Assembly (NCBI RefSeq): GCF_000482325.1
Contig: NZ_KI535295.1
Span: forward strand, 235,060-299,059
Source of the DNA: Bacillus sp. UNC438CL73TsuS30
Lineage (GTDB): Bacteria > Bacillota > Bacilli > Bacillales > Cytobacillaceae
DNA length: 64,000 nt
Direction of reading: 5' to 3'
Program-made: the position numbers and the translations under genes
Notes under the pieces: model-generated
What the model was told of the DNA's origin: nothing
Database searches by the model: none
Seen by the model: the letters and a program-made list of their open reading frames with translations, nothing else
Shown here: positions 26,448-32,429 of the stretch, piece by piece
Numbering within the stretch: position 1 is the stretch's first letter
How the letters are laid out: each line of letters starts with the position of its first letter

Positions 26448-26499
26448 ATCGGTCGAAAAGGTGCTATGATCAAAAGCCTGTGAAATGAAGTATTGATAC

Positions 26500-26531
26500 G
26501 CCAGTCCTGAGGGGCTGGCTATTTTTTTTTT
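26500..26531 (+). terminator. Terminator after the Rep-like gene
   Basis: GCCAGTCC-TGAG-GGGCTGGC stem followed by ATTTTTTTTTT. Confidence 0.9.
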
Positions 26532-26589
26532 ATTCGAAAAATTGTCGGAATATGGTATATTTAACTTGTATTTTAGGGGGTTTGTCGGA

Positions 26590-27621
26590 ATGTTAGGTAT
26601 GATACAAAAAACATTAGAGAGTCTTGAAGCTGAAGAATTCAGTTTATCAAAAGTTATGCCACGGGTTATAAGATTAGCTGAACAAAGTCGTGACGCTTTT
26701 AACTACCTTGTTTTCAAATATGTTAGTAAAAACGCTAACAATGGTACTCCTTCTGCAGAAATTCGTGCTGCGATGGTTGTTGCAGAAAAGCGCGGAATTA
26801 AAGGATCTGAATTTGAAAATCTTAAAAAAGATGCTTTAGCCAAAGCCATAACACTTAGACGGGTACATTCAATTCGTGATGCTAATCTGGAGGAAATAAA
26901 AGGGGAACAAGTTGTAGCATACTCTATTTCAGAATTAGAAAATCACATTCGAATCTTAAAAGACCGAATAATGAACAATAAGGAAATCAATAGATATAAA
27001 CTTTTTGACGAAAATCATTATAGCGCCTATACAACGACGTATCATAATATAAAGGACTATGTAAGATCTTACCTAGTTGACATTGAAATGGAATGGCTAG
27101 GTATTCAAGAACAGAAATTGGAGGAAATGAAAATTCAAGCGCATAAATTAGGGGAAATGATAAATCAGGCACACAAAAAGGAGGAAACGAAAATGAATAA
27201 TAACAATGTATTTATAATTCACGGTCATAATGAAGCAAGATGGCGTCAATTGGCATCCTTACTCAAGGATGAGTTTAATTTAAATCCCATCGTTTTGTCT
27301 GAGGTAGAGAGCGAGGGGATGACTATAATAGAAAAATTTGAGAAATACGCAAAAGAGTGTTCATACGCTTTTGCGCTAATCACTGCCGATGACACTGTGG
27401 TAAAGAACGATGTGACGTATCTTCAAGCCAGACCAAATGTAATCTTTGAAATAGGTTGGTTTTATGGACAATTAGGTCGTAAAAGGGTGTGCATAATTGT
27501 CGAAGAAGGTGCGTCTGTTCCTAGTGATTTAGATGGAATCATGCAATTAAGGTATAGAAACAGTTTAGATGACGTATTCAGGCAAATTCAAAAAGAACTT
27601 AGAGCTTCAGAATTGATATAA
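26590..27621 (+). CDS. TIR-like (CAP12/PycTIR-type) nucleotide-binding protein, putative defence effector
   Basis: A 343-residue protein. Residues 206-330 form a TIR-like nucleotide-binding domain of the Pfam PF10137 type: NVFIIHGHNEARWRQLASLL, IVLSEVESEGMTIIEKFEKYA, FALITADDTVV, ARPNVIFEIGWFYGQLGRKRVCIIVEEG, PSDLDGI. Domains of this family occur in antiphage systems (CBASS, Pycsar and others) as NAD-degrading effectors. Residues 1-200 are helical with a coiled coil at 165-200; I do not recognise them, though FSLSKVMPRVIRLA weakly recalls AbiTii domains. No cyclase or Thoeris partner is adjacent, so it may be a single-gene system. RBS AGGGGG before the ATG. Composition is AT-rich with only two GATC, unlike the backbone. 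Confidence 0.8.
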   Translation: MLGMIQKTLESLEAEEFSLSKVMPRVIRLAEQSRDAFNYLVFKYVSKNANNGTPSAEIRAAMVVAEKRGIKGSEFENLKKDALAKAITLRRVHSIRDANLEEIKGEQVVAYSISELENHIRILKDRIMNNKEINRYKLFDENHYSAYTTTYHNIKDYVRSYLVDIEMEWLGIQEQKLEEMKIQAHKLGEMINQAHKKEETKMNNNNVFIIHGHNEARWRQLASLLKDEFNLNPIVLSEVESEGMTIIEKFEKYAKECSYAFALITADDTVVKNDVTYLQARPNVIFEIGWFYGQLGRKRVCIIVEEGASVPSDLDGIMQLRYRNSLDDVFRQIQKELRASELI

Positions 27622-27633
27622 AACATACGTTCT
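27620..27633. promoter_or_regulatory. LexA-like half-degenerate box before the yolD remnant
   Basis: AAAACATACGTTCT matches the LexA consensus at 11 of 14 positions. yolD genes are usually SOS-controlled in Bacillus, which fits. Confidence 0.5.
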
Positions 27634-27668
27634 AGTGTAATGGCTAATATGGTTATTATATGATAAGA

Positions 27669-27990
27669 GATCGTGGGAGAAAGAAGTGGACATCCTTCTT
27701 ATGCCAGAACATGTTGGGATGATGAAAAAATTATGGATAGATGACAATAAGACAAAAACGCCGATCCTGATCGAATACTAGATCGAAGAAATAGAAAACA
27801 AGATCCTTATGCGATGGAATTCAACTTCCCGATTATTTTCGAGATCTGGTGCGATGGATTTATCGAATCTGTCCTAGGGAAGGTTCATCATATTGATCCA
27901 TTGACAAGGGTACTGCGGATGAAAGATCCGCAAGATGACAAGCACAAGATCGATTTTTATGACGTGGTCAAAGTTAATATCCTGTACTGA
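27669..27990 (+). pseudogene. yolD-like pseudogene
   Basis: Translation in three frames recovers a YolD-family protein (PF08863): DRGRKKWTS, then MPEHVGMMKKLW, IEEIENKIL, and an intact C-terminal FIESVLGKVHHIDPLTRVLR plus DFYDVVKVNILY. At least two frameshifts and an in-frame TAG break it. YolD genes normally accompany the Y-family polymerase uvrX, which is absent here. A LexA-like box and terminator remain at its ends. Confidence 0.8.
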
Positions 27991-28024
27991 AGCTGTAGCG
28001 GAAACGCTACTGCTTCTTTTTTTG
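27989..28024 (+). terminator. Terminator of the yolD remnant
   Basis: GAAGC-T-GTAGCG with GAAA loop pairs with CGCTAC-T-GCTTC and is followed by seven T. Confidence 0.92.
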
Positions 28025-28162
28025 CCACAAAAATAAAATTAGAATGCAAAAAATATTGCATTTCAGACCACAAGAAGTGAAGGAAGGCGGTCAACCTTTC
28101 TTTAACCCATTGTCGCGATGGGGTTCCCTTTAAACGGTATTGGTTCCCGACAGAACCACGAT

Positions 28163-28200
28163 GACGTCTGGACGGCGGAAATCCAGGCGTCAATCTTTTT
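28163..28200 (+). terminator. Second terminator in the spacer before the HNH gene
   Basis: GACG-T-CTGGA / TCCAG-GCGTC stem followed by CAATCTTTTT. No reading frame between this and the terminator at 27,989 is convincing; a short RNA could be made from 28,030-28,160. Confidence 0.7.
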
Positions 28201-28230
28201 ATCAGATTGAATCCTTATCTGTATATATTA

Positions 28231-28259
28231 GCGCCAGGCAAGCAGCCTGGCGTCTTTTT
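28231..28259 (+). terminator. Third terminator, directly upstream of the HNH gene
   Basis: CGCCAGGC-AAGCA-GCCTGGCG stem followed by TCTTTTTA, only 47 bases before the HNH start; possible attenuator or end of a small RNA. Confidence 0.75.
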
Positions 28260-28305
28260 ATTGTCTATTTGCAACTTAAAACAAACGAAAGGGGCTCAGC
28301 TATCT

Positions 28306-29247
28306 ATGAAACTATCGAATCAAGATGTACGGCTGATTCGCAAAGCCTTCGACTTCTCAATGCAGGACTTCGGGGAAATCTGCGGGATCAATGCCAGCAC
28401 GATCAGCCGAATCGAATCGGATCTGATGACAGTGTCAGATAAAACAACGGTAAAGATCTGCGCAGCATTTGACATAAAAGAATTCAAAATGCAAAAAATC
28501 CGCGACTTCTACGGATCTATAAAATACCAACGGGGGAATAACGCAATGACAACAATATCAGCGACAAAAAAATGTTATATCTGCCAGGAACTCAAGGAAA
28601 TCACAGCATTCGCAAAGAACGCAGGAAAAGCAGACGGGCATCGCGACGAATGTAGAACATGCCGAAGCATTGAAAACAGGGTGCGAGTCGCCAGGCTACG
28701 AGCAAAAGAAGTTGGATCTGTTGCGGATCTTACGATCAAGCAGCTGCGTAATCTGCTGTTAATCTCAACTAGCTGTATCTATTGCGGTACGGATCTGTCA
28801 GACAAGCGTTCCCAGGATGTCACAGTCGATCACATCGTCCCTACAAAGCGCAAAGGAGACAGCAAGATCGGGAATATTGCGATCTGTTGCAGAAGATGCA
28901 ATTCGTCCAAGGGCGACAAGCCTGCTTTGATGTTTGTCGACAAATCATCGGCATTGATCCAATTTATTGCGCTGGAACAGAACATATCCAGGGAAGAAGC
29001 GACTGCGATCCTGGTAGGCGATGCGCTGCAAGCTGACGGTGTTGAAAATGCGGATCAGATCGCAACGGTATCGATTATTCTGGACGAAATGAATGTCGAT
29101 CTAGGCGCACAGCAAAAATTGCAAGTCGCAGCGATCCGGGAATTTTTCAAGCAGCGCTTCGATTTTCAGCTGGATGATCCTGCGGACATAGAAGTGATCC
29201 AGGACGCTGTGATTGCGCTGCATGAACACCAAATGGGGGGCGTCTAA
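28306..29247 (+). CDS. HTH-HNH endonuclease fusion
   Basis: A 313-residue protein. Residues 5-60 are an Xre-like helix-turn-helix (IRKAFDFSMQDFGEICGINASTISRIES). Residues 90-125 have a zinc-finger pattern CYIC...CRTC with R-rich tail. Residues 157-203 are the HNH nuclease: CIYCGTDL, VTVDHIVPTKRKG, NIAICCRRCNSSKGDK, with the catalytic His in DHIVP and zinc CxxC pairs. An internal ATG (28,546) with GGGGGAAT ahead could make a nuclease-only form. RBS AAAGGGG before the first ATG. It may cut element or phage DNA, for example at replication or packaging; that is inference. Confidence 0.85.
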   Translation: MKLSNQDVRLIRKAFDFSMQDFGEICGINASTISRIESDLMTVSDKTTVKICAAFDIKEFKMQKIRDFYGSIKYQRGNNAMTTISATKKCYICQELKEITAFAKNAGKADGHRDECRTCRSIENRVRVARLRAKEVGSVADLTIKQLRNLLLISTSCIYCGTDLSDKRSQDVTVDHIVPTKRKGDSKIGNIAICCRRCNSSKGDKPALMFVDKSSALIQFIALEQNISREEATAILVGDALQADGVENADQIATVSIILDEMNVDLGAQQKLQVAAIREFFKQRFDFQLDDPADIEVIQDAVIALHEHQMGGV

Positions 29248-29249
29248 AA

Positions 29250-29642
29250 ATGGATATCATCATAATCGCAAGCATCAAAGTGCGGCGCGCTGGCGTCTAT
29301 GCAGGTAGCTTCGAAATCTATGACACTGACGGCACGCTGTTGGACGATTATAGCAAGGACTATCACCGCCAGCCGCTGTCGTCCGCATCGTACAATTTGG
29401 ATTCTGTGTTGTGGGAGATCTTAAAAAACCATCCAGAATGGATGCCGATTGATATGATCTGCGATTATCCCGCAAAGATTCCAAATTTTATTCGTCGACG
29501 CGTTAAGGCTACGTTTGAAAGCGGGCGCCTAGATCATTTCAGCGACATCGGAAAACTGGAAATGGACGAGATCCAGGGAGAAATAACTCCATTCGGACAA
29601 GAAATTGAAATACAGAGGGGATCGATTGAATGCCACGACTAG
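29250..29642 (+). CDS. Unknown element protein, 130 residues
   Basis: Begins one codon-space after the HNH stop and overlaps the next gene by 13 bases, so it is in a tight operon. A beta-rich N-terminus (IIIIASIKVRRAGVYAGSFEIYDTDGTLLDDY) is followed by LWEILKNHPEWMPIDMICDYP. No family recognised; no membrane segment or cysteine motif. Codon use and GATC density match the backbone. Confidence 0.65.
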   Translation: MDIIIIASIKVRRAGVYAGSFEIYDTDGTLLDDYSKDYHRQPLSSASYNLDSVLWEILKNHPEWMPIDMICDYPAKIPNFIRRRVKATFESGRLDHFSDIGKLEMDEIQGEITPFGQEIEIQRGSIECHD

Positions 29643-29869
29643 ACGGAAACAAACGAATCAATGCCAGCATGTGGAAGAGGAAGGTGATCCGCGGCGGAAA
29701 AGCTGGCGAATACTTCGACAGGGATCCAAAATGGACAGAAGTTATCGCAGAGGAATTGGGAATCCAGCTGCGCCAGGTAGAAAAAGGCCAGCCGCCATTC
29801 CTGGAAAAACCGCGCAAGAAACGCCAACGCAATCAATACAACAACAAACCGACAATAAGGAGACGATAA
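29630..29869 (+). CDS. Small basic element protein, 79 residues
   Basis: Starts inside the previous gene after GAGGGGATC and ends 2 bases before the next. It is strongly basic (RLDGNKRINASMWKRKVIRGGKAGEYF, C-terminal KPRKKRQRNQ) with a helical middle (PKWTEVIAEELGIQLRQVEKG), so nucleic-acid binding is plausible. Family unknown. Confidence 0.55.
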   Translation: MPRLDGNKRINASMWKRKVIRGGKAGEYFDRDPKWTEVIAEELGIQLRQVEKGQPPFLEKPRKKRQRNQYNNKPTIRRR

Positions 29870-29871
29870 AT

Positions 29872-30603
29872 ATGGCAAAAATCGCGCCGAAAGGTAATCG
29901 ATACTATATCAAGCACAAATTCATGGATCTGGGTAACGTCTATAATGACGGCGCTATCTACGATCTGACGCAGGAACAAGCTGAATATCACGCAGACAAG
30001 ATCGAAAATGTTTCATTCCCTGCCCTTGAAAAGATAGAACTGGACATTGATCAAGAGGTCGTAAGCTACAAGCAGCAGCGTGATCAGATCCGCACATCTA
30101 CGAGATATAACGACAACGAAAGCGAGCGCAAGTTTCAGCTGCAAGATCTGCGTGAGAAATTGGACGCAAAGATCCAAGATCTGCGCACAAAGTACGAAGA
30201 AAACGTTCAGTTGATCCAGGCTGATCTTGCAAAGAAATCGACGCAGCTGGCAGTCAAGCCAGAAGCAGCTGCGCAAGCTGCCGACATGTTGTCGATCCTG
30301 GGAACACAGCTTGCATTCAGCGCAAATCAAGCCGATGTCCTAGCATTGTTCGGGCAACAGATCGCCGCTGTTGGGGATGATGTCAAGGCTGCGCTGTTCG
30401 TGAAATTCGGATCTGTACTACCAGCTGTAAACGACGAAGCAAAGCAGCAGCTGTCCAGCATTTATTCACAGCTGGAAGCGGCACATCCCGGCATTAGAGA
30501 ATTCAAGACTAAAATTGCGCATCTGTCGGCACTGACATCATCGTATAATCCGACATCGCCGTACAAGCTGATGAATCTAATGGAAGGGCGTGAAGGTCGA
30601 TGA
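29872..30603 (+). CDS. Element protein with coiled coil, 243 residues
   Basis: AAGGAGACG precedes the ATG; a longer open frame to 29,605 overlaps the small basic gene and is rejected. Residues 1-50 (KGNRYYIKHKFMDLGNVYNDGAIYDLTQEQAEYHADKIEN) look like a compact domain seen at the start of phage-encoded proteins; 60-115 is a coiled coil (ERKFQLQDLREKLDAKIQDL); 120-230 is alanine-rich and helical. It shares the four-base ATGA overlap with the following scaffold-like gene. Function unknown; a structural or packaging role is a guess from context. Confidence 0.65.
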   Translation: MAKIAPKGNRYYIKHKFMDLGNVYNDGAIYDLTQEQAEYHADKIENVSFPALEKIELDIDQEVVSYKQQRDQIRTSTRYNDNESERKFQLQDLREKLDAKIQDLRTKYEENVQLIQADLAKKSTQLAVKPEAAAQAADMLSILGTQLAFSANQADVLALFGQQIAAVGDDVKAALFVKFGSVLPAVNDEAKQQLSSIYSQLEAAHPGIREFKTKIAHLSALTSSYNPTSPYKLMNLMEGREGR

Positions 30604-31058
30604 TAATCGATCCGAATCGCTATCTTTTAAAGCTGGATCTTCAACAGTTTGCGATGGATCCGCCGCCAGCTACCGTTCCAAAGCTAGGAGGTGAAATCGA
30701 TGATCCGAAAGATGATCGAAAAGATCTTCCTGGCTGTCATGATCAACAAGATCCGCAGCCTTTAATAAACGACGAGCGCAGCGAATTGATTCAGCTGCGC
30801 AAACAGGCAGCGATGGCAGCCGCAGGGATTGGCGCTGAAGCGGATAAGAAAAACATGCTGACGCACCTGGAAGGACTGAAGGATCCGGCGGAAATCAGTG
30901 CAAAGATCGACGCGATCCTGTTCGAATTGAAATTGGGAAAATTTCAGCAATGCGCTGATCCTAGTCCTGGAAATCGGCTGCGGCAAGAGTATCAGTCGAT
31001 CAGCTACGAAGATATTGGAAGAAAGCTATATCACAGAGTCCGCAGCAAGAAACGATAA
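30600..31058 (+). CDS. Small protein with phage-scaffold-like N-terminus
   Basis: A 152-residue protein whose N-terminus reads YLLKLDLQQFAMDPP, very like the LKxDLQxFA opening of phage scaffold/minor structural proteins of Gram-positive phages. A short acidic, helical body follows (ERSELIQLRKQAAMAAAG, LKDPAEISAKIDAILFELKLG). Translationally coupled to the previous gene (ATGA). If the likeness is genuine it may redirect a helper phage capsid, as satellites do; I cannot test this here. It ends the tight operon from 28,306. Confidence 0.55.
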   Translation: MIIDPNRYLLKLDLQQFAMDPPPATVPKLGGEIDDPKDDRKDLPGCHDQQDPQPLINDERSELIQLRKQAAMAAAGIGAEADKKNMLTHLEGLKDPAEISAKIDAILFELKLGKFQQCADPSPGNRLRQEYQSISYEDIGRKLYHRVRSKKR

Positions 31059-31123
31059 AAACGCAGAAGCCGGGGCGTGTCGGGGGTGTCCTGGCTTATT
31101 GTATATCCGAAAGGGAGATCGAA

Positions 31124-31342
31124 ATGGGAGAAAAGAAAACACTGAATCGATTGATCAAAGCCTATGACGCAAATATAACGATATCAGAGTTCACTGCGCT
31201 AATGGAAGAAATGCAATTGGATCCTGCGTTTCTATTTGAAGCATCAGATGTCTGCCAAGCGCTTGAAGATGGCGTGACATCCAGATCCGAAGCTGAAGCA
31301 CAAATCCGATTAATGCTGCGATACGGGAAAATAAAGCAATAA
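31124..31342 (+). CDS. Unknown small helical protein, 72 residues
   Basis: AAAGGGAG precedes the ATG. The product is acidic and helical (TISEFTALMEEMQLDPAFLFEASDVCQALEDG) without recognised family. The terminator 10 bases beyond its stop marks it as the last gene of the right-hand operon. Confidence 0.6.
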   Translation: MGEKKTLNRLIKAYDANITISEFTALMEEMQLDPAFLFEASDVCQALEDGVTSRSEAEAQIRLMLRYGKIKQ

Positions 31343-31352
31343 GACGAAAGAA

Positions 31353-31388
31353 TGACGCCTGGCGATACATGGGCGTCTTTTTTTTTAT
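31353..31388 (+). terminator. Terminator of the right-hand operon
   Basis: GACGCC / GGCGTC stem followed by ten T. Confidence 0.9.
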
Positions 31389-31700
31389 TCGGCAGTGCTG
31401 GACGACTATCTTGCGGCAGGGAAGAGGGGCACAAAGTTACGCAGTAAAACAGTTACCGAAAGAACGCGCGGGATCGTACATCTGCGCACATAAAACGATA
31501 GGGAAGAGGAAGCGGGATTCGGCATTGTCGCCGTTTGATACAGTTTGCGATCTGTTTGTATATCTTTTCGAAGGGATGCCTGCCGTCAGCGCAAGCGTCC
31601 AGGATACAGCAGCGATCTGCAGCTGAACCCTTTTGCGTTTTTAATTGAACAGACGGACGTCGCACGATAGTGGCGTTTTTCTACTATGTAATAGATCGCA
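31389..31700. other. Decayed DNA near the right end
   Basis: No gene with a ribosome site. A reading frame spanning 31,369-31,626 begins inside the terminator and has no recognisable content. Confidence 0.5.
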
Positions 31701-31893
31701 ATGGGGATTAATGGTGGAGATTGAAAGCCGATCTGGTTCGAAGAATGGGTCGATCTTGTTCCGGGATCATGGCGATTGAAAGAGGGCGCACCGCCAGACG
31801 TCCAGGCAGAATTTGATGATATGATGAAAATGCTGCGGGAAATCCATCGGGATCCTGCGGATCATCCAGTCGATGATGTTTGTGTTGATTGAA
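31701..31893 (+). pseudogene. Broken second copy of the small element protein
   Basis: The frame from ATG 31,701 meets TGA at 31,722 and then continues KPIWFEEWVDLVPGSWRLKE and GAPPDVQAEFDDMMKM to a TGA at 31,891. It aligns with the 65-residue protein at 21,905 (PGxWxLKxGAxxxVQxEF and a later DPA), so it is a paralogue interrupted by one stop codon. Alternatively an unusual start downstream is used; none of ATG, GTG or TTG is available in frame before the conserved part. Confidence 0.65.
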
Positions 31894-31918
31894 GCAGGGT
31901 AATGATTTTATTCTTTGC

Positions 31919-31929
31919 AAGGTTGCGCA
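31919..31929 (+). repeat. Integrase arm-type repeat, right end
   Basis: AAGGTTGCGCA, matching the reverse complement of the first bases of the att repeat and the words at 18,737 and 18,760. Confidence 0.45.
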
Positions 31930-31956
31930 GCTACCGTTATAATTGGAGATAATAAG

Positions 31957-32034
31957 ATGAATAGACGTAGATCATATCGCTGGCTGGGCGTTGACTTGAC
32001 GCTAATCAAAGGACGTCCAGGAAACGATGGTTAG
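31957..32034 (+). CDS. Possible 25-residue microprotein beside attR
   Basis: ATG preceded by TTGGAGAT; the product MNRRRSYRWLGVDLTLIKG... is basic at its start and ends 14 bases before the right att repeat. Nothing else supports it. Confidence 0.3.
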   Translation: MNRRRSYRWLGVDLTLIKGRPGNDG

Positions 32035-32047
32035 TCGTGCATTACTT

Positions 32048-32099
32048 GCGCAACCTTGACAGGGTTGAGGTCACAGGTTCGATCCCTGTACAGGTCATC
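32048..32099 (+). repeat. attR direct repeat (52 bp)
   Basis: Perfect copy of 18,597-18,648; the displaced 3' part of the original tRNA-Val gene. Confidence 0.93.
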
Positions 32100-32103
32100 A
32101 CTG

Positions 32104-32145
32104 CGGTAGAAACGTTGATATGACGGAGTTTCTACCGTTTTTTAT
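32104..32145 (+). terminator. Terminator just beyond attR
   Basis: CGGTAGAAAC / GTTTCTACCG perfect stem followed by TTTTTTA. It occupies the same place relative to the att repeat as the terminator at 18,653. Confidence 0.88.
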
Positions 32146-32262
32146 TGCTGTTGGCTTTGCGAAGACTTACTCGCAGGGTAGTCCTTCTATTTTCGGCAAG
32201 GTTGCGCTGGATTTTTGCGTCTTTTGTTCCGTTGACTTAACCGAACAGGAGGCGTTTTTATT

Positions 32263-32361
32263 TTGGGTGATAAACGAACTGGCAGGCGGGTTAAAACCGT
32301 GAGGTCATTACGAAAATCTGCTAAATTTAGCGTCAGTAGATGTTTTTGCTTTAATATATAA
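32263..32361 (+). pseudogene. Remnant integrase N-terminus of a second element
   Basis: AGGAGG then TTG opens a frame GDKRTGRRVKTVRSLRKSA that parallels SEKRKGKTVKSARSRSRD of the integrase at 18,843, then stops after 32 codons. The preceding 150 bases also mirror the left end of the element: terminator, CTATTTTCGGCAAGGTTGCGCTG (compare 18,749-18,771). I read it as the left end of a related element once integrated in tandem and now deleted. Confidence 0.6.
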
Positions 32362-32363
32362 AT

Positions 32364-32400
32364 GGATAAAGGGAAAGCCACTGAGACTTTCCCTTTATCC
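32364..32400 (-). terminator. hcp terminator
   Basis: Perfect 14-bp stem GGATAAAGGGAAAG / CTTTCCCTTTATCC with 9-base loop, 30 bases after the hcp stop on the minus strand. Confidence 0.8.
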
Positions 32401-32429
32401 TTCATCCCATCCGGGACCCGAGTCTAATA

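Larger units (their letters stand above)
18597..32099 (+). mobile_element. tRNA-Val-integrated element, about 13.45 kb, satellite- or plasmid-like
   Basis: Bounded by a perfect 52-bp direct repeat that is the 3' part of tRNA-Val, with a tyrosine integrase just inside the tRNA-proximal end. Contents in order: integrase; winged-helix protein with LexA-like box; two coiled-coil genes; a small protein; two minus-strand genes (HEPN-like and MerR-HTH/DUF4145); 1.7 kb non-coding DNA with iteron-like repeats; Xre regulator; HTH_36-like Rep; TIR-like gene; broken yolD; HTH-HNH nuclease; four-gene operon of unknown and scaffold-like proteins; decayed right end. No relaxase, type IV secretion, capsid, tail or terminase is recognised. 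GATC density and codon choice differ sharply from flanking host DNA, showing recent or foreign origin. Confidence 0.9.

Noticed and set aside
31369-31626. 85-codon frame after the right-hand operon
   Set aside because: It begins inside a terminator T-run and shows no recognisable domain.
18597-32099. Element as an integrative conjugative element
   Set aside because: No relaxase, coupling protein or type IV secretion gene can be found in any frame.
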